From positions 124,001 through 188,000 of the forward strand of contig NZ_PISM01000004.1 of assembly GCF_002929225.1 (NCBI RefSeq): a stretch of DNA of 64,000 nucleotides, given 5' to 3'. Below the pieces are notes generated by a model that saw only the letters and a list, made by a program, of their open reading frames with translations, made no database searches and had not been told where the DNA came from. Position numbers and translations under genes: made by a program. This document shows positions 8,678 to 17,968 of this stretch, piece by piece. Position 1 is the stretch's first letter, and each line of letters starts with the position of its first letter. The stretch is from Stutzerimonas kunmingensis. GTDB taxonomy: Bacteria > Pseudomonadota > Gammaproteobacteria > Pseudomonadales > Pseudomonadaceae.

Positions 8678-9604
8678 TCAATGCCCCGGCTGCCAAGGTT
8701 GCCCCAGCGACACCGGCGCATACAGCCGCGTGCGGATCGCATCCCGCGACAGCAGCACCAGCACCAGAATGGTCGCCACATACGGCAGCATCGCCAGCAG
8801 GTTGCCGGGGATCGCCAGGCCGAGGCCCTGCGCCACCAGGTGCAGGATGCTGGCCAGGCCAAACAGGTAGGCGCCGAGCAGGACGCGGCTCACCCGCCAG
8901 CTGGCGAAGACCACCAGGGCCAGGGCGATCCAGCCGCGGCCTGCGGTCATGTTTTCCGCCCACATCGGCGTGTACGCCAGCGACATGTAGCCGCCGGCAA
9001 GCCCAGCCATTCCGCCGCCGAACATCACCGCCAGGGTGCGCACGCGCAGTACCGGCAGGCCCATGGCGCTGGCGGCGTTGGGGTTTTCGCCGACGGCCTG
9101 GATGATCAGGCCGATGCGGCTTTTCAGCAGCACCCAGGCCACCAACGCAAACAGCCCGAAGGACAGGTACACCAGCAGGTCCTGGGCGAACAGCATGCGG
9201 CCGATCACTGGAATTTCGCTGAGCAGCGGAATTGCGATCGGCTCGAAGCCGGCCAGCGGCTTGCCGACCCAGCTGGCACCGACGAAGGACGACAGGCCGA
9301 CGCCGAAGATGGTCAGCGCCAGGCCGGTGGCTACCTGATTGGCGTTGAAGCCCAGGGCCACCATGGCGAACAGCAGCGAGAGCAGCACACCGGCCAGGCA
9401 GGCGAACAGCACGCCGAGCCAGAGGTTGCCGCTGGCGAAGGCGACGATGAAGCCGATCACCGCGCCGAAGAGCATCATGCCCTCCTGGCCGAGGTTGAGT
9501 ACGCCGGTTTTCTCGCACACCAGCTCGCCGAGGGCGACCAGCAGCAGCGGCGTGCCGGTGCGGATCATGGCGTAGAAGATATTGGTCAGCAGATCCATGT
9601 CCAT
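8678..9604 (-). CDS. ABC transporter permease, BMP/nucleoside type (second subunit)
   Basis: This 308-residue, multi-helix inner-membrane protein belongs to the branched-chain/ribose-type permease family used by nucleoside (BMP-family) importers such as YufQ/NupQ. The N-terminus is LLTNIFYAMIRTGTPLLLVA, followed by the hallmark GELVCEKTGVLNLGQEGMML; the coupling region is VGENPNAASAMGLPVLRVR. It is the last gene of an ATPase-permease-permease set, with its start 65 bases after the stop of the first permease. GAGG lies eight bases before the ATG at 9604. Likely substrates are purine or pyrimidine nucleosides, judged only by family. Confidence 0.87.
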   Translation of the reverse strand: MDMDLLTNIFYAMIRTGTPLLLVALGELVCEKTGVLNLGQEGMMLFGAVIGFIVAFASGNLWLGVLFACLAGVLLSLLFAMVALGFNANQVATGLALTIFGVGLSSFVGASWVGKPLAGFEPIAIPLLSEIPVIGRMLFAQDLLVYLSFGLFALVAWVLLKSRIGLIIQAVGENPNAASAMGLPVLRVRTLAVMFGGGMAGLAGGYMSLAYTPMWAENMTAGRGWIALALVVFASWRVSRVLLGAYLFGLASILHLVAQGLGLAIPGNLLAMLPYVATILVLVLLSRDAIRTRLYAPVSLGQPWQPGH

Positions 9605-9669
9605 CGGTCAGGCCTCGAACTTCAAGCGGCGGGCAGTGGGTGAAAAGGGCAGTAGCGCAGCGCGGACGA

Positions 9670-10776
9670 TCATGTGGCCGGCTCCTCTTTGGCGCTGACA
9701 AGCGCTGGTTTGCGCGCCCACAGCTTCAGGCGCGGGCGGTAGAGGATCAGTACGTCGCAGGCGAGCAGGAAGAACAGCACCATGCCCTGGAACAGCTGAG
9801 TGATGGATTGCGGCAGGTTGGCGGCCATCTGCGCGTTCTCGCCACCGAGGTAGAGCAGCGCCATCAGCAGACTGGCGAAGACGATACCGATGGGGTTCAG
9901 GCGACCGAGGAAGGCCACGGTGATCGCCGCGTAGCCATAGCCCGGTGAAACTTGCGGCACCAGTTGGCCGATTGGCCCGGTGACTTCGGCGACACCGGCC
10001 AGCCCGGCCAGGCCGCCGCTAATCAGCAGAGCGATCCATACCAGTTTCTTGTCGCGGAAACCGACAAAGCCGGCGGCGCGCTTGTCCAGGCCGAGCACCT
10101 TGATCTGGAAGCCAAGAAAACTCTTCTGCAGCAGCACCCAGACCACCACCAGTGCCAGTAGCGCGAAGTAGAAACCGCCATGCACGCGCAGCCCTTCGAT
10201 CAGTTCGGGCAGCCGGATGGCGTCGCCGAACATCGCCGACTCGGGGAAGTTGAAGCCTTCCGGGTCCTTCAGCGGGCCGTGCACGGCGAACAGCAGCAGG
10301 TTCAGCGCAATGTAGTTGAGCATGATGCTGGTGAGGATTTCGTTGGCGTTGAACGCCGTCTTCAGCCAGGCGCAGAGCCCGGCCCAGGCGGCACCGCCAA
10401 GGGTGCCGAGCAGCAGCGTCAGTACCAGTGCCCAGCGCGAATCCCAGTCGATGATGTTGACCGCCAGCGCGCTGCCGGCCAGGGCGCCGATGAGCAGCTG
10501 GCCTTCGGCGCCAATGTTCCAGATGCGTGCGTTGTAGACCACCGCCAGGCCGAGGGCGCAAAGCAGGATCGGCAGCGCCTTGACCAGCAGTTCGGAGACG
10601 CCGTAGAGATCGCCGAGCGGGTCGATCAGCAGCACCTTGAGGGTTTCCAGCGGCGGATGGCCGAGCAGCGCGAACAGCAGCGCGCCGCTCAGCAGCGTCA
10701 GCAGTGCCGCCAGCAATGGCGAGAACCAGAGCATGGCCCGTGAGGCCTCGCCGCGGGGTTGCAGGGATAACAGCAT
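9670..10776 (-). CDS. ABC transporter permease, BMP/nucleoside type (first subunit)
   Basis: The 368-residue permease is the partner of the gene at 8678-9604. It shows the family landmarks ALCALGLAVVYNARIWNIGA and EGQLLIGALAGSALAVN near residues 70-110 and GLDKRAAGFVGFRDKKLVW in the coupling region. It resembles YufP/NupP of nucleoside importers and would form a heterodimeric channel with the second permease. Its start lies 12 bases after the stop of the ATPase gene, so the three genes form one operon. The family normally needs a lipoprotein of the BMP type; none is encoded nearby. Confidence 0.87.
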   Translation of the reverse strand: MLLSLQPRGEASRAMLWFSPLLAALLTLLSGALLFALLGHPPLETLKVLLIDPLGDLYGVSELLVKALPILLCALGLAVVYNARIWNIGAEGQLLIGALAGSALAVNIIDWDSRWALVLTLLLGTLGGAAWAGLCAWLKTAFNANEILTSIMLNYIALNLLLFAVHGPLKDPEGFNFPESAMFGDAIRLPELIEGLRVHGGFYFALLALVVVWVLLQKSFLGFQIKVLGLDKRAAGFVGFRDKKLVWIALLISGGLAGLAGVAEVTGPIGQLVPQVSPGYGYAAITVAFLGRLNPIGIVFASLLMALLYLGGENAQMAANLPQSITQLFQGMVLFFLLACDVLILYRPRLKLWARKPALVSAKEEPAT

Positions 10777-10788
10777 GATGGATTCTCG

Positions 10789-12369
10789 TCAGGCGGCAGA
10801 GGTGGAAACAGGGGTGTCGCTGGTATCGAACTGGCCGGCCATCCAGCGGCCGACTTCGACCGGGCAGGTGCTGGCAGTAGCGCGCTGTGGCGACAGCCTG
10901 CCGTCGCTCAGGGCGGCGATGCGGTCGCTGATCTGGAACAGCTCCTCCAGGTCTTCGGAGATCACCAGGATCGCCGCGCCGGCATCGCGCAGTTCGATCA
11001 GCGCGCGGTGGATCGCCGCGGCCGCGCCGACATCCACGCCCCAGGTCGGGTGCGCGGCGATCAGCAGCTTCGGCTGCTGCAGGATCTCGCGCCCGAGGAT
11101 GAATTTCTGCAGGTTGCCGCCGGACAGGCTTGCCGCCGGGGTTTGTGCATCCGGCGTCTTCACGGCGAAGCGCTGGATGACCTGTTCGGCGAAGGCGCGC
11201 ACCTTGCCGCGGCGGATCATGCCCTGCTCGACCATGCCGGTCTGTTGATAGGCGGTGAGCAGGCCGTTGTCGGCCAGGCTCATGCTCGGCACCGCGCCGT
11301 GACCGAGGCGTTCGGCCGGCACGAAGGCCATGCCGTGGCGACGGCGGGCGTCGGGGCGCAGGTGGGCGACGTCGTCACCGAGAAAGCGGATGTGCATGGC
11401 CTCTGCGGCAGGCAGGCGCTGTTCGCCACTGAGCAGGGCGAGCAGTTCGTCCTGGCCGTTGCCGGCGACCCCGGCGATGCCGACGATCTCGCCGGCGCGT
11501 ACCTCCAGGTCCACCTCTTCGAGGGACACGCCGAACGGATCGGCGTTGTGCCAGGACAGCCGCTCGACCCGCAGGAACGGCGCGCGGCCCTCGCTCTTCG
11601 GGTATTCGGCTTCCAGCCCCTCGGCATCGCCGACCATCAGCCGCGCCAGTTCCAGGTCCGAGCAATCGGCCGGCACGCACTCGCCGGACACGCGGCCGGC
11701 GCGCAGCACCGTGGCGCTCTGGCACAGCGCGCGCACCTCGTTGAGCTTGTGGCTGATGAACAGGATGCTGCAGCCCTCGGCCGCCAGCCGGCGTAGGGTC
11801 ACGAACAGCTCGTCGGCCTCCTGCGGGGTGAGCACCGAGGTCGGTTCGTCGAGAATCAGCAGGCGGATGTCCTGCATCAGGCAACGGATGATCTCCACCC
11901 GCTGACGCTCGCCGATAGACAGGCTGTGCACCAGCCGTTGCGGCTCCAGCGGCATGCCGTAGCGCTGCGAGACCTCGCGGATCTTCGGCTCCAGCTGCTT
12001 CGGCGTGCCGGCCCTGGCGCCCAGCGCCAGGGCGATGTTTTCCGCCACAGAGAGCGTCTCGAACAGCGAGAAGTGCTGGAACACCATGCCGATGCCGCGT
12101 TCGCGGGCCTGGGCCGGGTCGCGCATGGTCACCCGTTCGCCCTGCCAGTGGATTTCGCCGGCGTCCGGCTGGGTCACGCCGTAGATGATCTTCATCAGGG
12201 TGCTCTTGCCGGCGCCGTTCTCGCCGAGCAGGGCGTGGATCTCGCCCGGCTGGATCGACAGGTCGATACGGTCGTTGGCCAGGCAGCCTGGGTACTGTTT
12301 GGTGATGCCGCAGAGCTGGAGGCGCGCGGTCTGGGATTCGGGCATGGAGGCGTCCGCTGGGTTTTTCAT
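10789..12369 (-). CDS. ABC transporter ATPase with two nucleotide-binding domains, BMP/nucleoside type
   Basis: The 526-residue protein holds two fused ABC domains like RbsA, MglA and YufO. The first has Walker A GENGAGKST (49-57), signature LSIGERQRVEI and Walker B LLILDEPTS. The second has the degenerate P-loop GVAGNGQDEL and signature SLSGGNLQK. It would power import by the two permeases that follow. The frame is open to 12453; I chose the ATG at 12369 (MKNPADA), while MPESQ at 12345 is possible, and neither has a strong ribosome-binding site. It is divergent from the AraC gene at 12597, which might regulate it. Confidence 0.87.
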   Translation of the reverse strand: MKNPADASMPESQTARLQLCGITKQYPGCLANDRIDLSIQPGEIHALLGENGAGKSTLMKIIYGVTQPDAGEIHWQGERVTMRDPAQARERGIGMVFQHFSLFETLSVAENIALALGARAGTPKQLEPKIREVSQRYGMPLEPQRLVHSLSIGERQRVEIIRCLMQDIRLLILDEPTSVLTPQEADELFVTLRRLAAEGCSILFISHKLNEVRALCQSATVLRAGRVSGECVPADCSDLELARLMVGDAEGLEAEYPKSEGRAPFLRVERLSWHNADPFGVSLEEVDLEVRAGEIVGIAGVAGNGQDELLALLSGEQRLPAAEAMHIRFLGDDVAHLRPDARRRHGMAFVPAERLGHGAVPSMSLADNGLLTAYQQTGMVEQGMIRRGKVRAFAEQVIQRFAVKTPDAQTPAASLSGGNLQKFILGREILQQPKLLIAAHPTWGVDVGAAAAIHRALIELRDAGAAILVISEDLEELFQISDRIAALSDGRLSPQRATASTCPVEVGRWMAGQFDTSDTPVSTSAA

Positions 12370-12596
12370 GACCAGGGTGTAGCAAAAAGCTGGCCAGGCA
12401 GTCAGGAATTGAGATGCGACGCGGCCACGGCAGCTGCGCCACCGGTTGGCCATGCGACGATGTTAGCCGGTGCATCGCTTTGGTGCTTCACTCGGTGACA
12501 TCGTCGTGTCGATGCACTGCCATGGGGCGGGACGACCGCGGACCGGATGGGCTGCTAAGCTAACCGTCCTTTTCCGCTCCCACCGGTTTGCCTGCA

Positions 12597-13517
12597 ATGA
12601 ACCAGATGGACCTTCATTCCGCCGAGGAAACGATTGCCCAGCGTGCCGCCCTGGCGCGGCTGATCGATGGCCTCTTGCGCGACGACGGCATGCATCCCAC
12701 CGCGATTGACGACCTCTATCTGATCCGCTGCAGCGCGCCGAGCGAACTGGTGCACGGGCTGCACAAGCCGGCGCTGTGCATCATCGTGCAGGGCAGCAAG
12801 GAGGTGCGCCTGGGCGACGAGCTGTACACCTACGATGCGCTGCACTACCTGGTGGTATCGGTCACCGTGCCGGTGGCCGGTCGCGTGCTGGAGGCCTCGT
12901 CCGGCGAGCCGTACCTGTGCATTCGCCTGGATATCGACCCGGCAATGGTCGCCACCCTGGTGGCCGAAAGCGCGCCGTTGAGCCAGCCCGTGGAAGGGCC
13001 GGCGCGCGGGGTCTATCTGGACCGCATCGATGCGCCGTTGCTGGATGCCACGCTACGTCTGGTGCGACTGCTCGCCAGCCCGCAGGACATCCCGGTGCTG
13101 GCGCCGCTGGCCATGCGCGAGATCTTCTACCGCCTGCTTTGCGGTCGCCAGGGCCGCCACCTGCACGAGATCGCAGTGCGCGACAGCCAGGGCCATCGCG
13201 TCACCCGCGCCATCGAATGGCTGAACCGCAACTACGTCGAGCCGCTGCGTATCGAGGAACTGGCGCAGCGGGTCAACCTCAGCAGCTCGACGCTGCATCA
13301 CCGTTTCAAGGCGCTCACCGCGATGAGCCCGCTGCAATACCAGAAGCAGCTGCGCCTGCAGGAGGCGCGGCGGCTGCTGATCGCCGAGGGGCTCGACGTT
13401 TCCAGCGCCGGCTACCGGGTCGGCTACGAAAGCCCCTCGCAGTTCAGTCGCGAGTACAGCCGCCTGTTCGGCGCCTCGCCGGTGAAGGATCTGGCCCGGC
13501 TGCGCAGCACGGCGTAA
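12597..13517 (+). CDS. AraC-family transcriptional regulator (AraC_N type)
   Basis: This 306-residue regulator has an N-terminal cupin-like AraC_N domain (PALCIIVQGSKEVRLGDELY, then SGEPYLCIRLDID) and two C-terminal helix-turn-helix units: RIEELAQRVNLSSSTLHHRF and DVSSAGYRVGYESPSQFSRE. Regulators with this N-terminal domain often control nearby SDR or aldehyde-handling genes. Here it converges on an SDR/CMD operon (stop codons two bases apart) and diverges from the ABC ATPase, so either could be its target. A TTG three codons upstream is an alternative start; the ATG at 12597 is preferred because neither has a clear ribosome-binding site. Confidence 0.85.
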   Translation: MNQMDLHSAEETIAQRAALARLIDGLLRDDGMHPTAIDDLYLIRCSAPSELVHGLHKPALCIIVQGSKEVRLGDELYTYDALHYLVVSVTVPVAGRVLEASSGEPYLCIRLDIDPAMVATLVAESAPLSQPVEGPARGVYLDRIDAPLLDATLRLVRLLASPQDIPVLAPLAMREIFYRLLCGRQGRHLHEIAVRDSQGHRVTRAIEWLNRNYVEPLRIEELAQRVNLSSSTLHHRFKALTAMSPLQYQKQLRLQEARRLLIAEGLDVSSAGYRVGYESPSQFSREYSRLFGASPVKDLARLRSTA

Positions 13518-13518
13518 C

Positions 13519-13974
13519 TCAGCGCGGCGCCGGGTCCGGCACCTCGCGCAATGCCTGAGCGGCATCGATGGCGCGGGGAAAGCCGGCGGTCACGGTCGTC
13601 AGGTAGACCACCTCCTTCAGCTCCTCACGGGTGACGCCCAGGCGCAACGCGTAGCCGGCGTGGACTTTCATGTACTGCAGATTGCCCTGAGCGGCGAAGG
13701 CGGCGATCACTGCCAGTTGGCGGGTGCGATCATCCAGCTCGTTGCGTCCCCAGACATCGCCCAATGCGTACTGGGTGATGCCCTCGGCGAGAAAGGGATA
13801 GTCCTCGCGCAGCGCTTCGAGTACCGGTTGCCCGGCACCGCCGGACAAGTGATCCATCACCTCGACGCCACGTTCGTGCCGCTCGTTGCCGGCGGCTTCC
13901 AGCGAGGCGAAGGTCAGCGAGCCGAACACGGCCAGGCAGGCCGCGGCCAGGGTGTTGCCTGTACGAAGGGTCAT
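13519..13974 (-). CDS. Carboxymuconolactone decarboxylase-family protein, exported
   Basis: The 151-residue protein starts with a signal peptide-like segment (NTLAAACLAVFGSLTFASLEA) and continues with a CMD/AhpD-like domain: DDRTRQLAVIAAFAAQGNL, then HAGYALRLGVTREELKEVVY. The paired-Cys motif of AhpD is absent, so peroxidase-type redox activity is unlikely; many such proteins have unknown enzymatic roles. GAGGA lies eight bases before the ATG at 13974, and that ribosome-binding site overlaps the end of the SDR gene, so the two are an operon. Confidence 0.83.
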   Translation of the reverse strand: MTLRTGNTLAAACLAVFGSLTFASLEAAGNERHERGVEVMDHLSGGAGQPVLEALREDYPFLAEGITQYALGDVWGRNELDDRTRQLAVIAAFAAQGNLQYMKVHAGYALRLGVTREELKEVVYLTTVTAGFPRAIDAAQALREVPDPAPR

Positions 13975-13984
13975 GGCGGCGTCC

Positions 13985-14722
13985 TCAGTAGGGGCTGGCG
14001 GTGGGGCGCACCACCAGCTCGCTGACGTCGACATCGGCCGGCTGGTCGATGGCATAGGCGATGGCGCGGGCGATGGCTTCGGCCGGAATGGCGATGCGGC
14101 GGAAGTCGTCCATGGCCGAGCGGGCGCTGTCATCGGAAATGCTTTCGGCCAGTTCCGATTCGGTGACGCCCGGGGACACCAGGGTCACGCGGATATCGCC
14201 ACCGACCTCCTGGCGCAGGCCTTCGGAGATGGCCCGCACCGCGTACTTGGTGGCGCAGTACACCGCTGCGGTCGGGCTCACCGCGTAGGCGCCGATGGAG
14301 GCGATGTTGACGAACTGGCCGGCGCGCTGGCGCTGCATCAGCGGCAGGCCGGCGGCGATGCCGTGCAGCACGCCACGGATGTTGACGTCGATCATGCGGT
14401 CCCACTCGTCCACCTTCAGTGCGTCCAGCGGTGAAAGCGGCATCACCCCGGCGTTGTTGACGATTACATCGACGCGGCCGAAGCGCTGTTCGGCGAAGTC
14501 GACGAAGGCCTGGGTGCTCTCGCGACTGGTCACGTCCAGCGCGCGGCAGGCGGCGATGCCACCGCGTTCGCCGATCTCGGCGACGAGCTTTTCCAGCCGT
14601 TCGAGGCGTCGCGCGCCCAGCACGACGGTTGCGCCCTGGGCTGCCAGCAGGCGCGCCGTGGATTCGCCGATGCCGCTGCTGGCGCCGGTGATAAGTACGA
14701 TTTTGCCGGTGATGTTCGACAT
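13985..14722 (-). CDS. Short-chain dehydrogenase/reductase, NADP-type
   Basis: The 245-residue SDR has the dinucleotide motif TGASSGIG (11-18), an Arg-rich strand end (GARRLERLEKLV) typical of NADP(H) preference, NNAGVMPLSPLDALK, a Ser in NIASIGAYAV and the catalytic pair in YCATKYAVR. It belongs to the YdfG/clavulanate-dehydrogenase-like class, which reduces small aldehydes or ketones. GGAGG precedes the ATG at 14722. It leads a two-gene operon with the exported CMD-family protein and faces an AraC regulator. Confidence 0.87.
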   Translation of the reverse strand: MSNITGKIVLITGASSGIGESTARLLAAQGATVVLGARRLERLEKLVAEIGERGGIAACRALDVTSRESTQAFVDFAEQRFGRVDVIVNNAGVMPLSPLDALKVDEWDRMIDVNIRGVLHGIAAGLPLMQRQRAGQFVNIASIGAYAVSPTAAVYCATKYAVRAISEGLRQEVGGDIRVTLVSPGVTESELAESISDDSARSAMDDFRRIAIPAEAIARAIAYAIDQPADVDVSELVVRPTASPY

Positions 14723-14844
14723 GGGGTTGTCCTCCGCAGGTGGATTCGGGCGACGTCGTTGACGCCGTGATTCGAATACTGCGAGGGACGACGGTGGTCG
14801 CGTTATGGCGATCCTGCCGGGCGCTTGCCTGATTCTGGCGGGAC

Positions 14845-15315
14845 CTACCAGATGCCTTCGTGCAGGGCAGCAGCCTCGTCTTCCAACAGCGGCCCGACGA
14901 CTTCGACCTTGCGCTGGCCGGCCTCGAAGACGATGCGGCAAGGCAGGTCCAGCGTCGGGTTCTCCGGATGGTTGCCGGTGATGTCCTTCAGGCTCCGCTC
15001 GGAAAGGCCATAGACCACGCGACCCAAGCCGACCCAGTAGGCGGCCCCGGCGCACATGGCGCAGGGTTCGGCGGAGGTGTACATGCTGCAGCGCGAGAGG
15101 AATTCCGGCGTGTAGCGGGTCGAGGCACGGGTCATCAGCACGCGCTCGGCGTGGCCGGTCATGTCGTGGTCGGGCATGTAGGCGTTGCCCTGTTCCAGCA
15201 GCACCTCACCGTCCGGCCCGACCAGAATGGCGCCGAACGGGTGGGTGCCGTTTTCCAGTGCGCGGCGGGCGACGTCGAAGCTTTTGCGCAGCAGGGCGAG
15301 ATCGTCGAGAGACAT
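14845..15315 (-). CDS. Nucleoside/guanine-type deaminase (CDA superfamily)
   Basis: The 156-residue protein has the zinc-dependent deaminase motifs HAE (H55, E57) and PCAMC (C85, C88), with the early HPFGAILVGPDGEVLLEQGN strand pair. This matches cytosine/guanine/nucleoside deaminases, which hydrolyse an exocyclic amino group and release ammonia. It lacks the extra features of the tRNA adenosine deaminase TadA, so a free base or nucleoside is the likelier substrate. It is the final gene of the oxygenase/ABC operon, 36 bases after the permease, consistent with breakdown of an imported N-heterocycle. Confidence 0.85.
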   Translation of the reverse strand: MSLDDLALLRKSFDVARRALENGTHPFGAILVGPDGEVLLEQGNAYMPDHDMTGHAERVLMTRASTRYTPEFLSRCSMYTSAEPCAMCAGAAYWVGLGRVVYGLSERSLKDITGNHPENPTLDLPCRIVFEAGQRKVEVVGPLLEDEAAALHEGIW

Positions 15316-15351
15316 GGCGTTATCCAGACTGAGATTAAGAAGTGGTGGGCT

Positions 15352-16146
15352 TCAATGCCCACCCTTGGGCAGGCTCCAGGGAAAGCAGACCTTCTGCAGC
15401 AACCCGATCAGGTGGAATAGCACCAGGCTGATTACCACCAGCATCATCAGCGCAGCGAAGGCTTGCGGCACCTGGAACATCGAGGTGGAAAAGTTGATGA
15501 AGTAGCCCAGGCCTTTTTCCGCAGCGACAAACTCGGCGACCACCGCACCGATCACCGCCAGGGTGATGGAGATGCGCAGCGCCGAAAACAGGTGCGGAAT
15601 CGCATAGGGCAGGCGGATGTTGCGGTACTCACGGGCCTTCGATGCGCCCAGTGAACGCGACAGTTCCACCAGCTCCTCCGGTGTCGCCAGCAAGCCAGTG
15701 ACGCAGGACACCACGATGGGAAAGAAGGCGATGAGGAAGGTGATGAACACACGCGGCAGATCGCCGGCGCCCATCACCACCACAATGATCGGCGCTACCG
15801 CGACGATGGGCGTGGACTGCACGATCACCAGCAGCGGATACAGTGTGCGCGACATCACCCGTGAAGAGGCCAGAGCGATGGCCAGCGGGATGCCGATCAG
15901 AATCGACAGGCCGTAACCCATCAGCGTCACCCGCAGGGTGGCGAAAATATGCTCGGCCCAGGTGCCGAGACCGACCTTCTGCGTCGCCGCGAAGATGGCA
16001 CTGGGCGAGGGCAACACGAAGCTCGGCAGCTTGAGCAGGCGGCAGGCCGCTTCCCAGACCAGCAATAGCACGAGCAGGGCGAGCCAGGGCGCGAAGCGGT
16101 CGGCCTGCGCCTTCATGCGCAGTGCCTTGGGCTTAATGGTCGGCAT
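15352..16146 (-). CDS. ABC transporter permease, SsuC/TauC type
   Basis: The 264-residue inner-membrane protein has six predicted helices and the BPD_transp_1 coupling motif EYRNIRLPYAIPHLFSALRI (about residues 178-197). It falls in the taurine/nitrate/thiamine-precursor class of importers. I chose the ATG at 16146, which lies inside the end of the ATPase gene; an ATG at 16116 with AAGG eight bases upstream is an equally fair start. It pairs with the ATPase (16133-16936) and binding protein (16941-17918). Confidence 0.86.
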   Translation of the reverse strand: MPTIKPKALRMKAQADRFAPWLALLVLLLVWEAACRLLKLPSFVLPSPSAIFAATQKVGLGTWAEHIFATLRVTLMGYGLSILIGIPLAIALASSRVMSRTLYPLLVIVQSTPIVAVAPIIVVVMGAGDLPRVFITFLIAFFPIVVSCVTGLLATPEELVELSRSLGASKAREYRNIRLPYAIPHLFSALRISITLAVIGAVVAEFVAAEKGLGYFINFSTSMFQVPQAFAALMMLVVISLVLFHLIGLLQKVCFPWSLPKGGH

Positions 16147-16936
16147 GGCGCGAGAAGACTTTGCGGCGGATATGGTTGGCGAGCTCATTGAAACGGGGCT
16201 CCGTGAGGGTTTCCATGGACCGCGGGCGCGGCAGATCGACATCGATGATTTCCTGCACGCGGCCGGGGCGCGCCGACATCACCAGGATGCGGTCGGCCAG
16301 CAGCAGCGCTTCGGGAATCGAGTGGGTGATGAACAGCACCGTCTTCGGACGCTGGGTCCAGATGTTCAGCAGCTCCAGACTCAGCTCGTCGCGGGTCAGG
16401 GCATCGAGGGCCGAGAACGGCTCGTCCATCAGCAGGATTTCCGGGTCATGCAGCAGCGCGCGGGCAATCGCCGCGCGCTGCTGCATGCCGCCGGAGAGTT
16501 CGTCCGGACGCTTGTTACCGAAGTCCTTCAGTCCCACCAGTTCCAGCAGCTCCTCGCCGCGGGTGATTTCCTGCGCGGTGACGCGGCCGTACTTGTGCCG
16601 CATGGGAAAGGTCAGGTTGTCGCGGATGTTCAGCCAGGGCAGCAGGGTCGGTCGCTGGAAGACGATGCCGATCTCGTCACGCGGGCCGTCCACCGGACTG
16701 CCGTAGATGCTGACCTGGCCGTGAGTTGGCCGTACCAGCCCGGCGAGGATGCGCAGCAGCGTGGACTTGCCGCAGCCCGAGGGGCCGAGCACCGCGATGA
16801 ACTCGTGGCGGCCGATGTCGAAACTGGCGTTGTCCAGCGCCACCACCTCGCTGCCATCGGAGGAGGTGAAGACCTGGCTGACCCGGTCGAAGCTGATGTT
16901 GGGGCGCGGTGTGGCGGGCAGGGCGGCGGCGTTCAT
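16133..16936 (-). CDS. ABC transporter ATP-binding protein, SsuB/TauB type
   Basis: The 267-residue ATPase carries Walker A GPSGCGKST (51-59), the Q-loop region GIVFQRPTLLPW, the signature LSGGMQQR and Walker B ILLMDEPFSALD, followed by the switch His in FITHSIPEALLL. This is the standard ATPase of nitrate/sulfonate/taurine-type importers and would energise the permease whose gene it overlaps. It starts four bases after the binding-protein gene ends, so the set is tightly coupled. Confidence 0.9.
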   Translation of the reverse strand: MNAAALPATPRPNISFDRVSQVFTSSDGSEVVALDNASFDIGRHEFIAVLGPSGCGKSTLLRILAGLVRPTHGQVSIYGSPVDGPRDEIGIVFQRPTLLPWLNIRDNLTFPMRHKYGRVTAQEITRGEELLELVGLKDFGNKRPDELSGGMQQRAAIARALLHDPEILLMDEPFSALDALTRDELSLELLNIWTQRPKTVLFITHSIPEALLLADRILVMSARPGRVQEIIDVDLPRPRSMETLTEPRFNELANHIRRKVFSRHADH

Positions 16937-16940
16937 GGCA

Positions 16941-17918
16941 TCACTCGCTCAGGCTGGTGTCGATGGCGCTGGCCGGGTCGAGGCTGTCGATCTGCATGCC
17001 CTGCGCCTTGGCGACCCATTCCCAGGTAGTGGCCAGGCGCTTGGCGTCGAAACCGGTGCCCTCTGCGGCACTGATCTCGTTCTGCATCAGCGGTACCGAG
17101 GCGGCGAATTGCTCCTCGGCCTGCTGCTCGTCGACCTCGGCGACCAGCTTCTTCAGCGCGGCGGCCGCTGCAGCCGGGTCGGCGATGGCGTTCTTCTGTG
17201 CCTGCTGGTAGGCCTTGACGAATTTCTTCGCGACCTCGGGATGGCTCTGCACGAAGCGCTGCGACGCTACCAGCGACAGGCCGTAGCCTTCGAAGCCGTA
17301 TTCCGACCAGGGGATGGTCTTCAGCGTCTTGTCCGCTTCGCCGAGGGCACGGACGAAGCCAGGCGCGACGGTCAGCCAGTTGATGGTGGCGTCCACCTTG
17401 CCGGTGGCGAGCATCGGCGCCAGTGCGCCGGGGTCTAGCTTGAGCAGCTTGACGCTGTTCGGGTCGATGCCGTTGCGCTCCAGCAGCAGCGGCCAGACCA
17501 CGTTGGAGGCGGAGAAGGTCGGCGTGGCCACGGTCTTGCCGACGATGTCCTTGAAGCTGTTGATGCCCGAGCCTTCGGTGGTGAAGAAGGCGTCCGGTTG
17601 CTTGTTGTAGATCGGCGCGACGGCGACCACCGGCACCTCGCCCTGGGCCTTGGCCTGCAGCAGCGAGGCCAGGCCGGCCGAGCCGAAGTCCGCGCTGTTG
17701 GTGGCCAGCTTGGTCACCACGTCGCTACCACCGCGGGCACTGGCGATTTCCACTTCGATGCCTTCTGCGGCGAACAGGCCCTGTTCGACACCTAGGTAGA
17801 TCGCCGCCTTGTCGCCGGCTGGCAACCAGTCGTTGAGCCAGCGCACCTTGTCGGCGGCCAGGGCGGATTGGCTGAACAGCGCGAGCAGGGCGCTGGCGAG
17901 CAGGGTTTTCTTGAACAT
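16941..17918 (-). CDS. ABC transporter periplasmic binding protein, SsuA/THI5-NMT1-like
   Basis: The 325-residue protein has a clear signal peptide (MFKKTLLASALLALFSQSALA) and then the NMT1/THI5-like fold: VRWLNDWLPAGDKAAIYLGV, GGSDVVTKLATNSADFG and a hinge region KTVATPTFSASNVVWPLL. Such proteins bind pyrimidine precursors, sulfonates, nitrate or other small ligands. WLNDWLPAGDKA is closer to the pyrimidine/riboflavin-like clade than to sulfonate binders, but that is a guess. AAGGAG lies before the ATG at 17918. The surrounding deaminase and oxygenase suggest a nitrogenous heterocycle as ligand. Confidence 0.86.
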   Translation of the reverse strand: MFKKTLLASALLALFSQSALAADKVRWLNDWLPAGDKAAIYLGVEQGLFAAEGIEVEIASARGGSDVVTKLATNSADFGSAGLASLLQAKAQGEVPVVAVAPIYNKQPDAFFTTEGSGINSFKDIVGKTVATPTFSASNVVWPLLLERNGIDPNSVKLLKLDPGALAPMLATGKVDATINWLTVAPGFVRALGEADKTLKTIPWSEYGFEGYGLSLVASQRFVQSHPEVAKKFVKAYQQAQKNAIADPAAAAAALKKLVAEVDEQQAEEQFAASVPLMQNEISAAEGTGFDAKRLATTWEWVAKAQGMQIDSLDPASAIDTSLSE

Positions 17919-17968
17919 GGTGAAGCTCCTTGAAGGTTCGGCGTGATAAGCGCGATGCAATAAACGGG

